NCBI RefSeq assembly: GCF_001006805.1
Contig: NZ_LN811353.1
Coordinates: 177,765 to 241,764 of the forward strand
Direction of reading: 5' to 3'
Length of the DNA: 64,000 nucleotides
From: Microvirga massiliensis
GTDB taxonomy: Bacteria > Pseudomonadota > Alphaproteobacteria > Rhizobiales > Beijerinckiaceae
Position 1 is the first letter of the stretch; each line of letters opens with the position of its first letter. The translations under genes and the position numbers were made by a program. The notes below the pieces were generated by a model that worked only from the letters and a program-made list of their open reading frames with translations, was not told the DNA's origin and did not search any database. This document shows positions 17,169 to 25,709 of the stretch, piece after piece.

Positions 17169-17957
17169 GTGCAGCGCGCCCGTTCAACATTGTTCGAAAT
17201 TCTGCTGGCTCTCTGGACCGGGCTATTCACGCCTGCTCTGGCGGTGCTGTGGTTGTGTGGATCGCCTGAGCGCAGAGTTCGGCAAGTGACTCGGGTGTGG
17301 GCTCGCGGCGTTCTCATCGAGCTCAAGTGGATTGTCGGACTGACCCATGTCCAACGAGGTCAGCACAATATCCCTGATGAGCCTTGTCTGATCATCGCCA
17401 ATCATCAATCGACTTGGGAGACTCTGGCATTCCTGGTTCTTTTCCCTGATGTGGCAATTGTTGCGAAACAGGAACTGCTCACGATCCCTGTGTTCTCGTG
17501 GTTCCTCCGCAAATCGCCGATGATCTTGATCGATCGGGAGAGCGGATCAAAAGCCGTGCGGAAGATGATCGATGAAAGCCGGGCCGCACTGGCCCAAGGC
17601 CGTTCCGTGCTCGTTTTTCCTGAGGGGACCCGAAAGCAGGCCACCACGCGGATCGAGTTCAAACGCGGAGTCGAACTCCTCTATACAAAGCTCGATACGG
17701 TTGTTCTCCCTGTGGCCCTGAACTCGGGTCTATTTTGGGAGCCGGGCCGGGGCCTGAAATGTGCAGGGGCGATCTCGGTCTCTTACCTGAGTCCGATCGA
17801 ACCAGGTCTCCCAGGCAGCGAGTTCACAAGGAGGGCCGAGCAACTCCTTGAAGCCGAGAGGGTTCTCTTGGTCCGAGGCGGTTCAGCCGTCTCTGAGAAT
17901 CAGCCGAACCAGATCACTCTCGAGCCGCCTCTCTTGTCTGAGCCTACGAGCGGTTAG
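17169..17957 (+). CDS. 1-acyl-sn-glycerol-3-phosphate acyltransferase (PlsC-like)
   Basis: A 262-residue membrane-bound acyltransferase that likely makes phosphatidic acid from lysophosphatidic acid. An N-terminal membrane helix (about 8-30) is followed by the PlsC domain: NHQSTWE, an NHx4D-type motif with E in place of D (residues about 79-85), the IDRE-like motif ILIDRESG, and FPEGTR. The GTG at 17169 was preferred; a longer frame from GTG 17064 adds a Cys-rich, unlikely extension. The D-to-E change in the first motif is a conservative but notable oddity. It may be an accessory rather than the housekeeping PlsC. Confidence 0.85.
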   Translation: MQRARSTLFEILLALWTGLFTPALAVLWLCGSPERRVRQVTRVWARGVLIELKWIVGLTHVQRGQHNIPDEPCLIIANHQSTWETLAFLVLFPDVAIVAKQELLTIPVFSWFLRKSPMILIDRESGSKAVRKMIDESRAALAQGRSVLVFPEGTRKQATTRIEFKRGVELLYTKLDTVVLPVALNSGLFWEPGRGLKCAGAISVSYLSPIEPGLPGSEFTRRAEQLLEAERVLLVRGGSAVSENQPNQITLEPPLLSEPTSG

Positions 17958-18171
17958 GGCAGTCTGGCCGCGCTGGCGACATATCAGCGGCGCACCCTGG
18001 ACCCCGGCCAGCATAGCGTAGAGGAAGCAAAAACCCGGTCGTGTAGCACTCTGCCGTTCTATTGACCCGCGGCTCGCCCCAGGGTTAATGTTCCCATTAT
18101 GTTCCATCCGGCAGCATCTTGGGACTGGCTCCCGCCGCGCAGCAGCACTTTGGAAGCGATCCGCTGAGGCA

Positions 18172-20625
18172 ATGGCCAGCCAATCGGGATCACGAACGCT
18201 TTTCTTCTTCGAGAAGCCGTCGGCCATGCGGCAGCTGCAGCGGTTCTTCAGATCCCCCAGCACCGTCTGCGTGTCGGCCGAGGGGCATCTTCTGACGGCG
18301 GAGGAGCCCGGCGAAGTGCGCGAGGAATGGAAGGCCTGGCGCTTCGACACACTCCCGATCCTGCTCGACCGCATTCCCGTCACTTACGGCACCAGCCGCT
18401 CAGGCCAGTCGCACAAGCCCAAGATCGAGGCGATCAAACAGGCCCTCCAAGGCGTAGAGCGGGTCATCATTGCCACCGACCCGGGCCGCGAGGGCTCGAT
18501 GATCGCTTGGGAGGTGCTCGAACATCTCCGCTATGGGGGTCGCGTGGACCGCCTGAAACTCGGTGCGCTCGATGAGGTCTCGATCCGACGTGCTTTCGCG
18601 GTGATGGCCCAAGAGACCAATTCCGGCGAGCGTGATTACGCGGCCTATCTCGAGGCCCTGTGCCGACAGTATGAGGACTACCATCTGGGTCTCAACGGCA
18701 CCCGCGCCATCTCGCTTCGGCTCAGGCCGCCGGCACTCCGGGAGCCATGGCGCTTCGGCGGCGTGCAGACGCCGACGCTCGCCATCCTGGCTGATCTCGA
18801 ACAGCGCATCCGGGATTTTGTCCCGCAGGACTACTACAAGATTGCCCTGGCGATCACGACCGAGAGCGACGCCGAGATCACACTCTGGCACGCGCCGAAA
18901 GACAAAATCTTTGAAAAGTCGGTCGCGGAGGCCATTCAGCAGGCCGCCGAAGCGTGGTCGGGACCGCTTGCCGTCGAGCACAAGGATGTGCGCAGGGCGC
19001 CACCCCGACTGTTCTCGAAGGACACCCTCGCGCGGCGCTGTGCCAAGCGCTTCGGCTGGGATCCCCAGCACACGGCAAAGCTCGCGCAGGATCTCTACGA
19101 TCAGGGATACTTGAGCTATCCCCGCACCGAATCCGAGCACCTGCCCGAGAGCCAGACCGGCGATGCCAGCGCGGTCATCGGAAGCCTCGTCGAGATCCTC
19201 CCGGATCTTGCAGGTCTCGTTCCACCTGAAGGCCAGCTCGTATTTCGCAAGGGCAGCAAGGGACACTACGTCAAGGATCCCGGCGAGCACCATGCGATCG
19301 TCCCGTTGCGCAAGGTTCCCGGGGAGAGAAGCGTCGGGAGCGATCACCTCCGCCTCTGGAGCCTGATCGCTCGAAGCTTTCTCGCTGCGCACCTGCCGGA
19401 CGGCATTGATGCTCGCACCACTGTGTCCGCGCTGGTCCCGACGCCGCTTGGTCCCAAGCGTTTTGCGGTCAGTGGAAGCGTCATCAAGGACCCGGGCTGG
19501 CGTGCCGTCTATGGAGCGGAGGCGGACACGGACGTGGACACTGCTCCCGGTAAGGCGAAGTCGGATGAAGAGCCCACCACAGCGCGCATGCCGCTCATTC
19601 AGGATCTTGAGGCAGGCAAAGCAGCGGACGCGAGGATCGAGACGGCTCAGACCGAGCCACCACGGCGGATCACCCGCGGCGAACTGCCGGTCGTCATGGG
19701 CCGCCTCATCGACCAAGTGGAAGACCCTGCACTGAAAGCTGCCCTCGAAAATCCCGTGAACCCGAACGAGCCTAAAGGTCTCGGGACTGCCGCGACACGC
19801 GACACGATCCTGCCGAAGCTCGAGAAGAGCCGCTACGTCGAACTCCTGAAGGGAAAGGACCCCCCGATCCAGGTGACGGAAATCGGGCTTGCATTTGTTG
19901 CAGCCGTGCGACGCGTTTTCCCGACTTACGGCGATCCGGTGGGGCGGGCAATGTTCGAGGCGGAGCTGGCAGAGATCGGGCGGGCGTCAACACGAGACGA
20001 GGCTCTTCGGCGCGCGGCGTCCTATCAGGAGCGAACCCGCATCCGTGTCGCAGAGCTGATTGCAGCAATCGCACAGTCGAGGACTGCCGATGTTGATCCT
20101 ACCAGTGTGCGCATGACTTCCGCTGCCGGGAGCGGGAGACCGCCCACGAAGGCGATGATCGCGTTCGCGACCTCGCTTGCTGCTCGGAAGGGGGTGACGC
20201 TGCCGCGGGGCTTGAAGAGCAACAGCGCGATCTGCCGGGCCTTTCTCGATCAGCATGCACCACAACGAACATCCGGGTCAGGAGACCCGACGCACGGAGG
20301 TGGATCCCGCTCACCGAGCGAAGCGATGGTGCGCTATGCTCGGGCTCTTGCTGAAGGGAAGGGAATTGAGTGCCCATCAGCAGTAACAACCGACTTCGAA
20401 GCATGCCGGGCGTTTCTCGACGAACACTCGGAAAAGGCGCAGCGCCCTGGAACCAAAAGCGGGATCAGAACCAGAGGGGGAACCAACGCCCCCGGAGGAC
20501 ACGCCTCGAACGGTTCGCCAAACAACGGCAGCAACAACCGAAAGCGATCGGCCGCCAAAAGGCCCACAGAGAGGACAGAGGGCGCCACACACCGTCTGAC
20601 ACAGTCGCAGCCGACGCAACGATGA
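18172..20625 (+). CDS. Type IA DNA topoisomerase (TopB/topoisomerase III-like) with C-terminal repeats
   Basis: An 817-residue enzyme that passes single DNA strands. It starts with a Toprim domain (FFFEKPSAMRQL, then TDPGREGSMIAWE with the acidic metal-binding residues), followed by the topoisomerase IA core with the active-site tyrosine in YLSYPRTES and the FGGVQTPTL region. There is no zinc-finger tail. Instead the C terminus has two related repeats of about 40 residues (PPTKAMIAFATSLAARKG...CRAFLDQH and PSEAMVRYARALAEGKG...CRAFLDEH) and a basic tail. The ATG at 18172 starts just before the Toprim and has GCTGAGG upstream. Similar enzymes travel on plasmids and islands. Confidence 0.92.
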   Translation: MASQSGSRTLFFFEKPSAMRQLQRFFRSPSTVCVSAEGHLLTAEEPGEVREEWKAWRFDTLPILLDRIPVTYGTSRSGQSHKPKIEAIKQALQGVERVIIATDPGREGSMIAWEVLEHLRYGGRVDRLKLGALDEVSIRRAFAVMAQETNSGERDYAAYLEALCRQYEDYHLGLNGTRAISLRLRPPALREPWRFGGVQTPTLAILADLEQRIRDFVPQDYYKIALAITTESDAEITLWHAPKDKIFEKSVAEAIQQAAEAWSGPLAVEHKDVRRAPPRLFSKDTLARRCAKRFGWDPQHTAKLAQDLYDQGYLSYPRTESEHLPESQTGDASAVIGSLVEILPDLAGLVPPEGQLVFRKGSKGHYVKDPGEHHAIVPLRKVPGERSVGSDHLRLWSLIARSFLAAHLPDGIDARTTVSALVPTPLGPKRFAVSGSVIKDPGWRAVYGAEADTDVDTAPGKAKSDEEPTTARMPLIQDLEAGKAADARIETAQTEPPRRITRGELPVVMGRLIDQVEDPALKAALENPVNPNEPKGLGTAATRDTILPKLEKSRYVELLKGKDPPIQVTEIGLAFVAAVRRVFPTYGDPVGRAMFEAELAEIGRASTRDEALRRAASYQERTRIRVAELIAAIAQSRTADVDPTSVRMTSAAGSGRPPTKAMIAFATSLAARKGVTLPRGLKSNSAICRAFLDQHAPQRTSGSGDPTHGGGSRSPSEAMVRYARALAEGKGIECPSAVTTDFEACRAFLDEHSEKAQRPGTKSGIRTRGGTNAPGGHASNGSPNNGSNNRKRSAAKRPTERTEGATHRLTQSQPTQR

Positions 20626-20832
20626 GTGAGAGCGCCCATCTGCTCTCGGCAGCCCTGATCTGGCACTCAGCAGCGCGGCAGCACCCAAAAGTCCGGCTGG
20701 TTCTCGGGCTTGCGCACGATCGCGATTACGAAATCGCGGTAGGCGGCCTGGCTCAGCTCTCCCTCCCCGGATGCACAGGCTGATATGATTATGGCATCTG
20801 TGGTGGCGCAAGCCAGCCTCGAAGGTGGCAGT

Positions 20833-21660
20833 TCAGGGGACGTTCGGCGCAGCTTCAGCTATGGGAACATCGATCGATGGAAGACCATCTGTTGACGGGT
20901 TCTGGACCTTCCCTTCACGCAACACGAGAAAGCTGCCAGGCTGCACCTCGGTCCAAACTTCGTCCCGTGTGAGTGGTCGCGTTGCAACGACAGTCACAAC
21001 GTCAGTCGGTAGGGTCTCCTGGGCAAAGTCAACGCGCCAATCCTCGTCGATAAGGGTCGCAGCTCCGAATGGAGCACACCTCGTGAGATAGCAAAGGCGC
21101 TTGCTGCAGTGACAGTAGAGAGTGCGGCTGTCGCTTAGGAGCATATTGAACACGCCGAGCTCATTTAGGCGGGAGCAAAGTTCGCGGAGAAAGAAATCGA
21201 GGTGCCTCGGAGTTGGAAGAGTGCGCCATCGCGTGCGCAGCTGATCCAGGATCCAGCAGAACGCATGCTCGCTGTCGGTTGTGCCGATCGGTTGAAAATA
21301 ATTGAGAGGCCAGCGCTTGATACCCTTCAGCTGGCCGTTGTGGGCGAAGGTCCAGCTTCGACCCCAGAGCTCTCGCGAGAATGGATGTGTGTTCTCGAGC
21401 GCCACTCGGCCTCGGTTTGCGCGCCGGACATGAGCAATCACAATCCGGCTCTTGATCGGGTATTCGCGCAAGAGGCGGGCGATGTCTGATCGGGCGCTTG
21501 GCTGTGGGTCATGGAAGCTACGGCAGCCTTTCCCCTCGTAGAATGCCATTCCCCACCCGTCGCGGTGGGGGCCAGTTTCGCCGCCTCGCCGAGAAAAGCC
21601 GGCAAAACTAAAGCGGATATCAGTTGGCACGTTCGCACTCATGCCGAGGAGCTCGCACAT
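20833..21660 (-). CDS. Class II glutamine amidotransferase (YafJ-like)
   Basis: A 275-residue Ntn-hydrolase. The catalytic Cys2 follows directly after the initiator Met (MCELLGMS), which fixes the start. The glutaminase domain shows the conserved HRDGWGMAFY, IAHVRRANRG and THPFSRELWGRSWTFAHNG segments that bind glutamine, and the later TDSEHAFCW. It should release ammonia from glutamine or a related gamma-glutamyl compound. There is no synthetase partner nearby, as is usual for YafJ-type proteins, so the acceptor is unknown. Confidence 0.93.
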   Translation of the reverse strand: MCELLGMSANVPTDIRFSFAGFSRRGGETGPHRDGWGMAFYEGKGCRSFHDPQPSARSDIARLLREYPIKSRIVIAHVRRANRGRVALENTHPFSRELWGRSWTFAHNGQLKGIKRWPLNYFQPIGTTDSEHAFCWILDQLRTRWRTLPTPRHLDFFLRELCSRLNELGVFNMLLSDSRTLYCHCSKRLCYLTRCAPFGAATLIDEDWRVDFAQETLPTDVVTVVATRPLTRDEVWTEVQPGSFLVLREGKVQNPSTDGLPSIDVPIAEAAPNVP

Positions 21661-21767
21661 CTGCTCAGCCTTTTGATGGAAGACGCATCATGGCAGCATG
21701 CTCCTTGGATCTCATCGCACGCCCTGTGCGTCTCGGCAGGATGACGGGGTGCGCTGAGGAGGCCGAT

Positions 21768-21905
21768 GTGATCGACCCGTATTACTGGCTCGCTCCAAAT
21801 GGGCACAAGATCACCATGCTCTTGGAAGAGGTGGGGCCTCCCCTGTGAGATCCGCCCGGTCGACATTCGTGCGGGCGATCAGGGGCGATATCGCCGGGCA
21901 ATCGC
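21768..21905 (+). pseudogene. Glutathione S-transferase N-terminal fragment
   Basis: A GTG at 21768, with GAGGAGG nearby, begins IDPYYWLAPNGHKITMLLEEVG, which matches the N terminus of YghU-like GSTs. The frame stops at 21846 and the next family segment (EIRPVDIRAGDQ) appears in another frame directly after. The rest of the gene is absent. This is a short relic. Confidence 0.65.
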
Positions 21906-22080
21906 ATACCCGCCAGAGTGGTTCCTAATCCAATGGGGGGCTGTGAGCCCGTCTCGGTATTCGAATCAGGCTGTCCGTGGGTCCCCTACAGCTAAGCTAG
22001 ACCTAGCCCCGTTGAATCAGTGCCGAGCCAAGCTTCAGGATCGGCCTGAGAGAGGTTGGGCCGCAGCGGCACAGCCGCAA

Positions 22081-22111
22081 CGCACCCGACACGATTCGAG
22101 CGGGCGACCTT
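22081..22111 (-). repeat. Inverted partial copy of the tRNA-Arg 3' end
   Basis: Read on the minus strand, these 31 bases match positions 22233-22263 of the tRNA gene at 28 of 31 sites, covering the variable loop, T arm and acceptor 3' strand but not CCA. The orientation is opposite to the tRNA. It may be an old attachment-site copy or the relic of an inverted tRNA duplication. Confidence 0.7.
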
Positions 22112-22189
22112 GGCCTTAGGAGACTGCCCTCCAAGGGTGTTGCCGGACGCCCCGGTATCCGCTAATTGAGGCTCAGGCTCCTCGCCAAG

Positions 22190-22266
22190 GCACCCGTAGC
22201 TCAGCTGGATAGAGCGTTGCCCTCCGAAGGCAAAGGTCACACGTTCGAATCGTGTCGGGTGCGCCA
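22190..22266 (+). tRNA. tRNA-Arg (anticodon CCG)
   Basis: A full cloverleaf: acceptor GCACCCG pairs with CGGGTGC, the D arm contains AGCTCAGCTGGATAGAGC, the anticodon loop is CTCCGAA with CCG at its centre, and the T loop is TTCGAAT. CCA is encoded. It reads the CGG arginine codon. The CDS on either side are not tRNA-related, and the surrounding 1.5 kb holds gene relics and repeats, as around integration sites. Confidence 0.97.
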
Positions 22267-22778
22267 AAATCTCCCTAGAATATCAACGTATTAGGCGCTC
22301 ACCGGATGCGGTTGGTCCGCCACACTCAGCGCTGCCCATGCTACCCCGTGCAGGGGCGCGCAGCACGCTGGGTAGGGCCTCCTTGGCCCTGGCGTGATCG
22401 AGTGTGTCCCACGGTGAATGTCCCTGTCGCCTCAAGATCTGCGAATTCTGATCCCAATCTGTCCTCGGGGTCAGGATCAGCTTTAGAATGCGCCTTCCCT
22501 CGCTCAGGCTGCGGAGGGGGATCGCGACCGGGCTCTGCGGCTGGACGATCTCCAATGCTCTGGCCGACCTGCTGGAAGCGGAGCGGCGAACGGCAAATGG
22601 TGTCCAACTGATTTCTCGCGGCTATGCCCGAGGGGCTTTCGGGCGGGCCCGAGATTCGCTGCAGGACCTACGAATCTCTCGGCCATCCAAAGGCGTCGCC
22701 AACTGACCGCCCCAGCAATCGCGCACAACGACAGCCCATCCGATGCGTGGCGTCGAGCGCTTATCTGATTTCCCGTAG
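22267..22778. other. Non-coding stretch after the tRNA
   Basis: 512 bp in which I can support no gene. Several short overlapping frames exist on both strands, none with a recognisable protein or a good ribosome-binding site. Confidence 0.5.
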
Positions 22779-23024
22779 GTCACGGTCTGGGTTGAATGCC
22801 CTCATTGTCCTCATCGACATGGGAGCTATCGTCTTGTCCACCTTGCCGAGAAGTTCGGCGCTGAGTTCATGCTGACCGAGGTCTTGGATCGAATCGCCTT
22901 CGACTGTCCCTGGCGCACCCCGCCCGGCAAGCAACCGCCGGACCATTACGACGCTAAGTGCAAGCTGAGGTTCACGGACCTGGACCGGAATCGCCACCGC
23001 CATCTGATGGACCACCGCTACTGA
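22779..23024 (+). pseudogene. Small four-cysteine (zinc-ribbon-like) protein without a start codon
   Basis: An open frame of 81 codons follows a TAG at 22776 and encodes VTVWVECPHCPHRHG, then RLVHLAEKFGAEFMLTEVLDRI, FDCPWRTPPGKQ and CKLRFTDLDRN. The spacing C7-x2-C10-x32-C43-x17-C61 and the even codon use look like a real small metal-binding protein. No ATG, GTG or TTG precedes the first CPHC; the only in-frame ATG (22869) would remove it. Either the start was lost or an unusual start is used. I do not know the family. Confidence 0.45.
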
Positions 23025-23039
23025 GACGGCTTAGAGTCG

Positions 23040-23181
23040 CATGTAACGATCACGGCAGATGGTCGAGCGTTCGCACACAGCGGCGCGTGTGTTGGTGAGC
23101 ACAGACGTGGCATGTAACGATCACGGCAGATGGTCGAGCGTTCGCACACAGCGGCGCGTGTGTTGGTGAGCACAGACGTGG
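23040..23181. repeat. Perfect 71-bp tandem duplication
   Basis: Two identical adjacent 71-bp units, 23040-23110 and 23111-23181, followed by the first four bases of a third. Each contains CACACAGCGGCGCGTGTGTT, a near-palindrome. No gene overlaps it. Perfect identity points to a recent event. Confidence 0.95.
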
Positions 23182-23293
23182 CATGGTCGGCCGTTATAGT
23201 GACCCAGAATGCGATGCCGGAAGCTTCATGATGCACCCCAACACAGACTTCTTAAGTCTGAGATCGTGCGGGGGGCGCTGTTGGGAGAGAGCC

Positions 23294-23398
23294 ATGAGCC
23301 ACGAGGTTGAAAAGGGCTCGTTGCCAGCGAGCATCGGTGCGACCCTTGCTGTTATCGGCATGCTTAGCATCCTCTATGGTCCGCTACTCGCCGGATAG
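23294..23398 (+). CDS. Small membrane peptide
   Basis: A 34-residue frame: a polar start (SHEVEKGSLP) and one hydrophobic helix (IGATLAVIGMLSILYGPLLAG) that spans the membrane and ends the protein. The ribosome-binding site GGGAGAGAG lies four to five bases upstream of the ATG. It is too short for standard gene finders. Many such single-helix proteins modulate membrane complexes. The function here is unknown. Confidence 0.5.
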   Translation: MSHEVEKGSLPASIGATLAVIGMLSILYGPLLAG

Positions 23399-23465
23399 GC
23401 CCATTCTCGTTTGCCTGGACCGGCAGATCGAAGAGCACCGCCCCTCTCGGCGGCTCGTGACCATC

Positions 23466-24701
23466 TCACCCGGTCAGCCTGTGCTGCCCTATTCTACACG
23501 TCGCGGGTTGTGGCTCTTTCCGCATCCTGTCAGCGACTTCCGCAAAGATGGGCAGGCTGCGGTCGATCATTGCGTCGGATGCCGTCAGGCTGAGGCGGAA
23601 GTAATCGGGCCTCTCCATGACACGGCCCGGCATGACGAAGACATCCCGGTCTGCCAAAGCATCCCAGAAGCGATCCGGGTCAGCGCCAGGGCTCTTGCAG
23701 AACAGGTAGAACGTGCCCTCTGGCGGCAGCACTTCGTACCCGACTCTTGCCAGGGCCTCAATCATGCGAGTCCGCTTGGCCGAGAGAGCGTGCATGTCGA
23801 TGCTGAGCCCCTCCAGATCGGGAATGGCATACTGCATGACCGCATTGGGGAAGCACCAGCCCAGCGCCATCTGGGCGGCGAACAGGCTGTCCTGAAGAGC
23901 CTGCCGCTCGGGTCGTGGCATAAGCGGCGAGAGGGCCAAGTAGCCGAGACGCTGGCCCGGTGCGAGCAGAACCTTGCCGTAGCTGTAGGTGATCACAGTC
24001 CAGGGATAGACCGCCGCCGGGTTCACGAACTCTCGCCCGTCGAAGCGAATGCGCCGGTAGGGCTCGTCCGAGAGGAGGAAGATGCGCCGCCCAATTCGAT
24101 CCGAGGCTCGGTCCAGGAGGTCCGCCAGCGCGACAATCTCATCGCGGCTGTAGATGCGTCCCGTGGGGTTGTGCGGCGTATTGATGATGACGAGCCGGGT
24201 CCAGGGCGAGATCGCGGCCTCTATGGCGCTGAGATCGAGGTCGAACGATCCGGGGCGCAGCGTCACTTTGCGGGGGATTGCGTCCGCTGCATGCAACAGC
24301 GGTTCGTAGCAGAACCATCCTGGCAGCGAGAAGACCGCCTCATCGCCCACATCGAGGAGCAGGCGGACCGCGACGCTGATCGCGGCGAATCCGCCGGTCG
24401 TAAGAGCGAGGTCGGCGGGCTCAAAGGGCAGCGCCAGTTCCTGGCTGAGGCGATCCGCCAGGAATGCCTGCGGCTCGGCCTCGCTGGTCTTGTAGGCGAA
24501 CCAGTCCTTGTTGTGGGGCACCGCATGGTGCCGGACGGCCTCGACCAAGCCGGCCAGCGGCATCTCGTGAGGGTTGCCGAAGGTGAAATCGCTGATCCCC
24601 GGCTCACTGCGCCGAGCCGCGTATCGGGACTGGAAATAGAACCGCTCGACAGGCGCAAAGCTCCTGGCAGCGGCACGCACGCGATTGGAGACGACCTGCA
24701 T
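23466..24701 (-). CDS. Pyridoxal-phosphate aminotransferase, class I/II
   Basis: A 411-residue fold-type I PLP enzyme. Visible features are the TTGGFAAISVAVRLLLD phosphate-binding region, the NTPHNPTGRIYS motif, the DEPYRRIRF segment with the Asp that contacts the pyridine nitrogen, and the Schiff-base lysine in SYGKVLLAPGQRLGY. The conserved C-terminal arginine lies in DYFRLSLTAS. It transfers amino groups from an amino acid to a 2-oxo acid. The substrate is unclear, and aspartate or aromatic type is possible. A strong GGGAGGAAGGA precedes the ATG. Confidence 0.93.
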   Translation of the reverse strand: MQVVSNRVRAAARSFAPVERFYFQSRYAARRSEPGISDFTFGNPHEMPLAGLVEAVRHHAVPHNKDWFAYKTSEAEPQAFLADRLSQELALPFEPADLALTTGGFAAISVAVRLLLDVGDEAVFSLPGWFCYEPLLHAADAIPRKVTLRPGSFDLDLSAIEAAISPWTRLVIINTPHNPTGRIYSRDEIVALADLLDRASDRIGRRIFLLSDEPYRRIRFDGREFVNPAAVYPWTVITYSYGKVLLAPGQRLGYLALSPLMPRPERQALQDSLFAAQMALGWCFPNAVMQYAIPDLEGLSIDMHALSAKRTRMIEALARVGYEVLPPEGTFYLFCKSPGADPDRFWDALADRDVFVMPGRVMERPDYFRLSLTASDAMIDRSLPIFAEVADRMRKEPQPATCRIGQHRLTG

Positions 24702-25210
24702 TCCTTCCTCCCTATGTGCATAGACCTCTCAGAGCCGATGGCGGGGTTCTCTGGGGTCTACTGCCCAGAGCGGATTTTGATCACGGTATTGCCAGCCGCC
24801 AGTCCGAGCCCCATCCCCATAGCGGCTGAAGGGTTGCAGGGACAGGTACGCTCCGCGCCCGTTCAAACTCCTGTGCATCCAGTCATTGCAGCATCAATCC
24901 TCTGCCACAAGCCTGGAATGGATCGGGTCATCCGACCGTAAGCAGGATTGGACTGCGCTTCCGTGCGGGAGGTCACATTTTTCCCTCCACCCTCGGCCAG
25001 CTTAAGCCAAGAGCCGCTTCATCATGCCAGCCGGGTGGCTTACCACCTGTGTTCCGACTTGCTCCGGCCTGTCTGAGGGAGTGCTCTCTCGATTGGAGGC
25101 CCTATGCGGAACCTGCGGTGGCAGGCACTGGCATGAGGAAAGGCCGGAAACCAACCAAATGGTCCCGCCATTGACCACCCTATGTAGTCTATACGCTGGT
25201 CGGAGAGATC
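24702..25210. other. Intergenic stretch
   Basis: 509 bp between divergent genes. Short open frames are present on both strands but none is recognisable. It presumably carries the promoters of the aminotransferase and DUF1772 genes. Confidence 0.45.
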
Positions 25211-25642
25211 ATGCTCGCTGGACTGCTCGCCCTGATTGTTGCCGCGCTCTTCGCCGGAGCCGCCGTCTATATCAACGTCGCCGAGCAGCCCGCCCGCTTG
25301 CTCCTGGACGACCGCTCGCTCCTGATCGAGTGGAAGTTCGCCTACAAACGCGGGTTCGTGATGCAGGCGTCTCTGGCCGTCATCGGCTCCCTTCTCGGGA
25401 TCGCGGCGTGGTCGCAAACCGGAAACTGGCGCTGGCTCCTCGGCGCAGTCGTCTTGATCACAAACTGGCCTTACACACTGGTCGTGATCATGCCGGCCAA
25501 CAACACGCTCATGCAAATGTCTGACACCGAGCCTGATCCGACAACGCGTGCTCTGATCGAGCGTTGGAGCAGGTTGCACGCAAACCGCACGGCGCTTGGG
25601 TTCGCGGCAACCCTGATCTTTCTCTGGGCTGCACTTTCGTGA
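25211..25642 (+). CDS. DUF1772 (anthrone oxygenase-like) membrane protein
   Basis: A 143-residue protein with four predicted helices. It has the typical DUF1772 pattern: an N-terminal helix followed by AAVYINVAEQPARL, then WRWLLGAVVLITNWPYTLVVIMPANNTL and a final RWSRLHANRTALGFAATLIFLW. Fungal relatives are anthrone oxygenases, and most bacterial members have no assigned role. CGGAGAGA precedes the ATG. The next gene starts 67 nt later on the same strand. Confidence 0.88.
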   Translation: MLAGLLALIVAALFAGAAVYINVAEQPARLLLDDRSLLIEWKFAYKRGFVMQASLAVIGSLLGIAAWSQTGNWRWLLGAVVLITNWPYTLVVIMPANNTLMQMSDTEPDPTTRALIERWSRLHANRTALGFAATLIFLWAALS

Positions 25643-25709
25643 CGGCAGCCGGGAGCGGTTACACGCAATCGTAATGGCTGGATAGAAAACTGAACATGAA
25701 GGCGAACCG

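Noticed and set aside
23040..23181. Possible CRISPR array
   Set aside because: Only two directly adjacent 71-bp units without spacers and no cas gene. It is a tandem duplication.
23307..24941. 544-codon open frame on the plus strand
   Set aside because: Antisense to the PLP aminotransferase gene, which carries all catalytic motifs.
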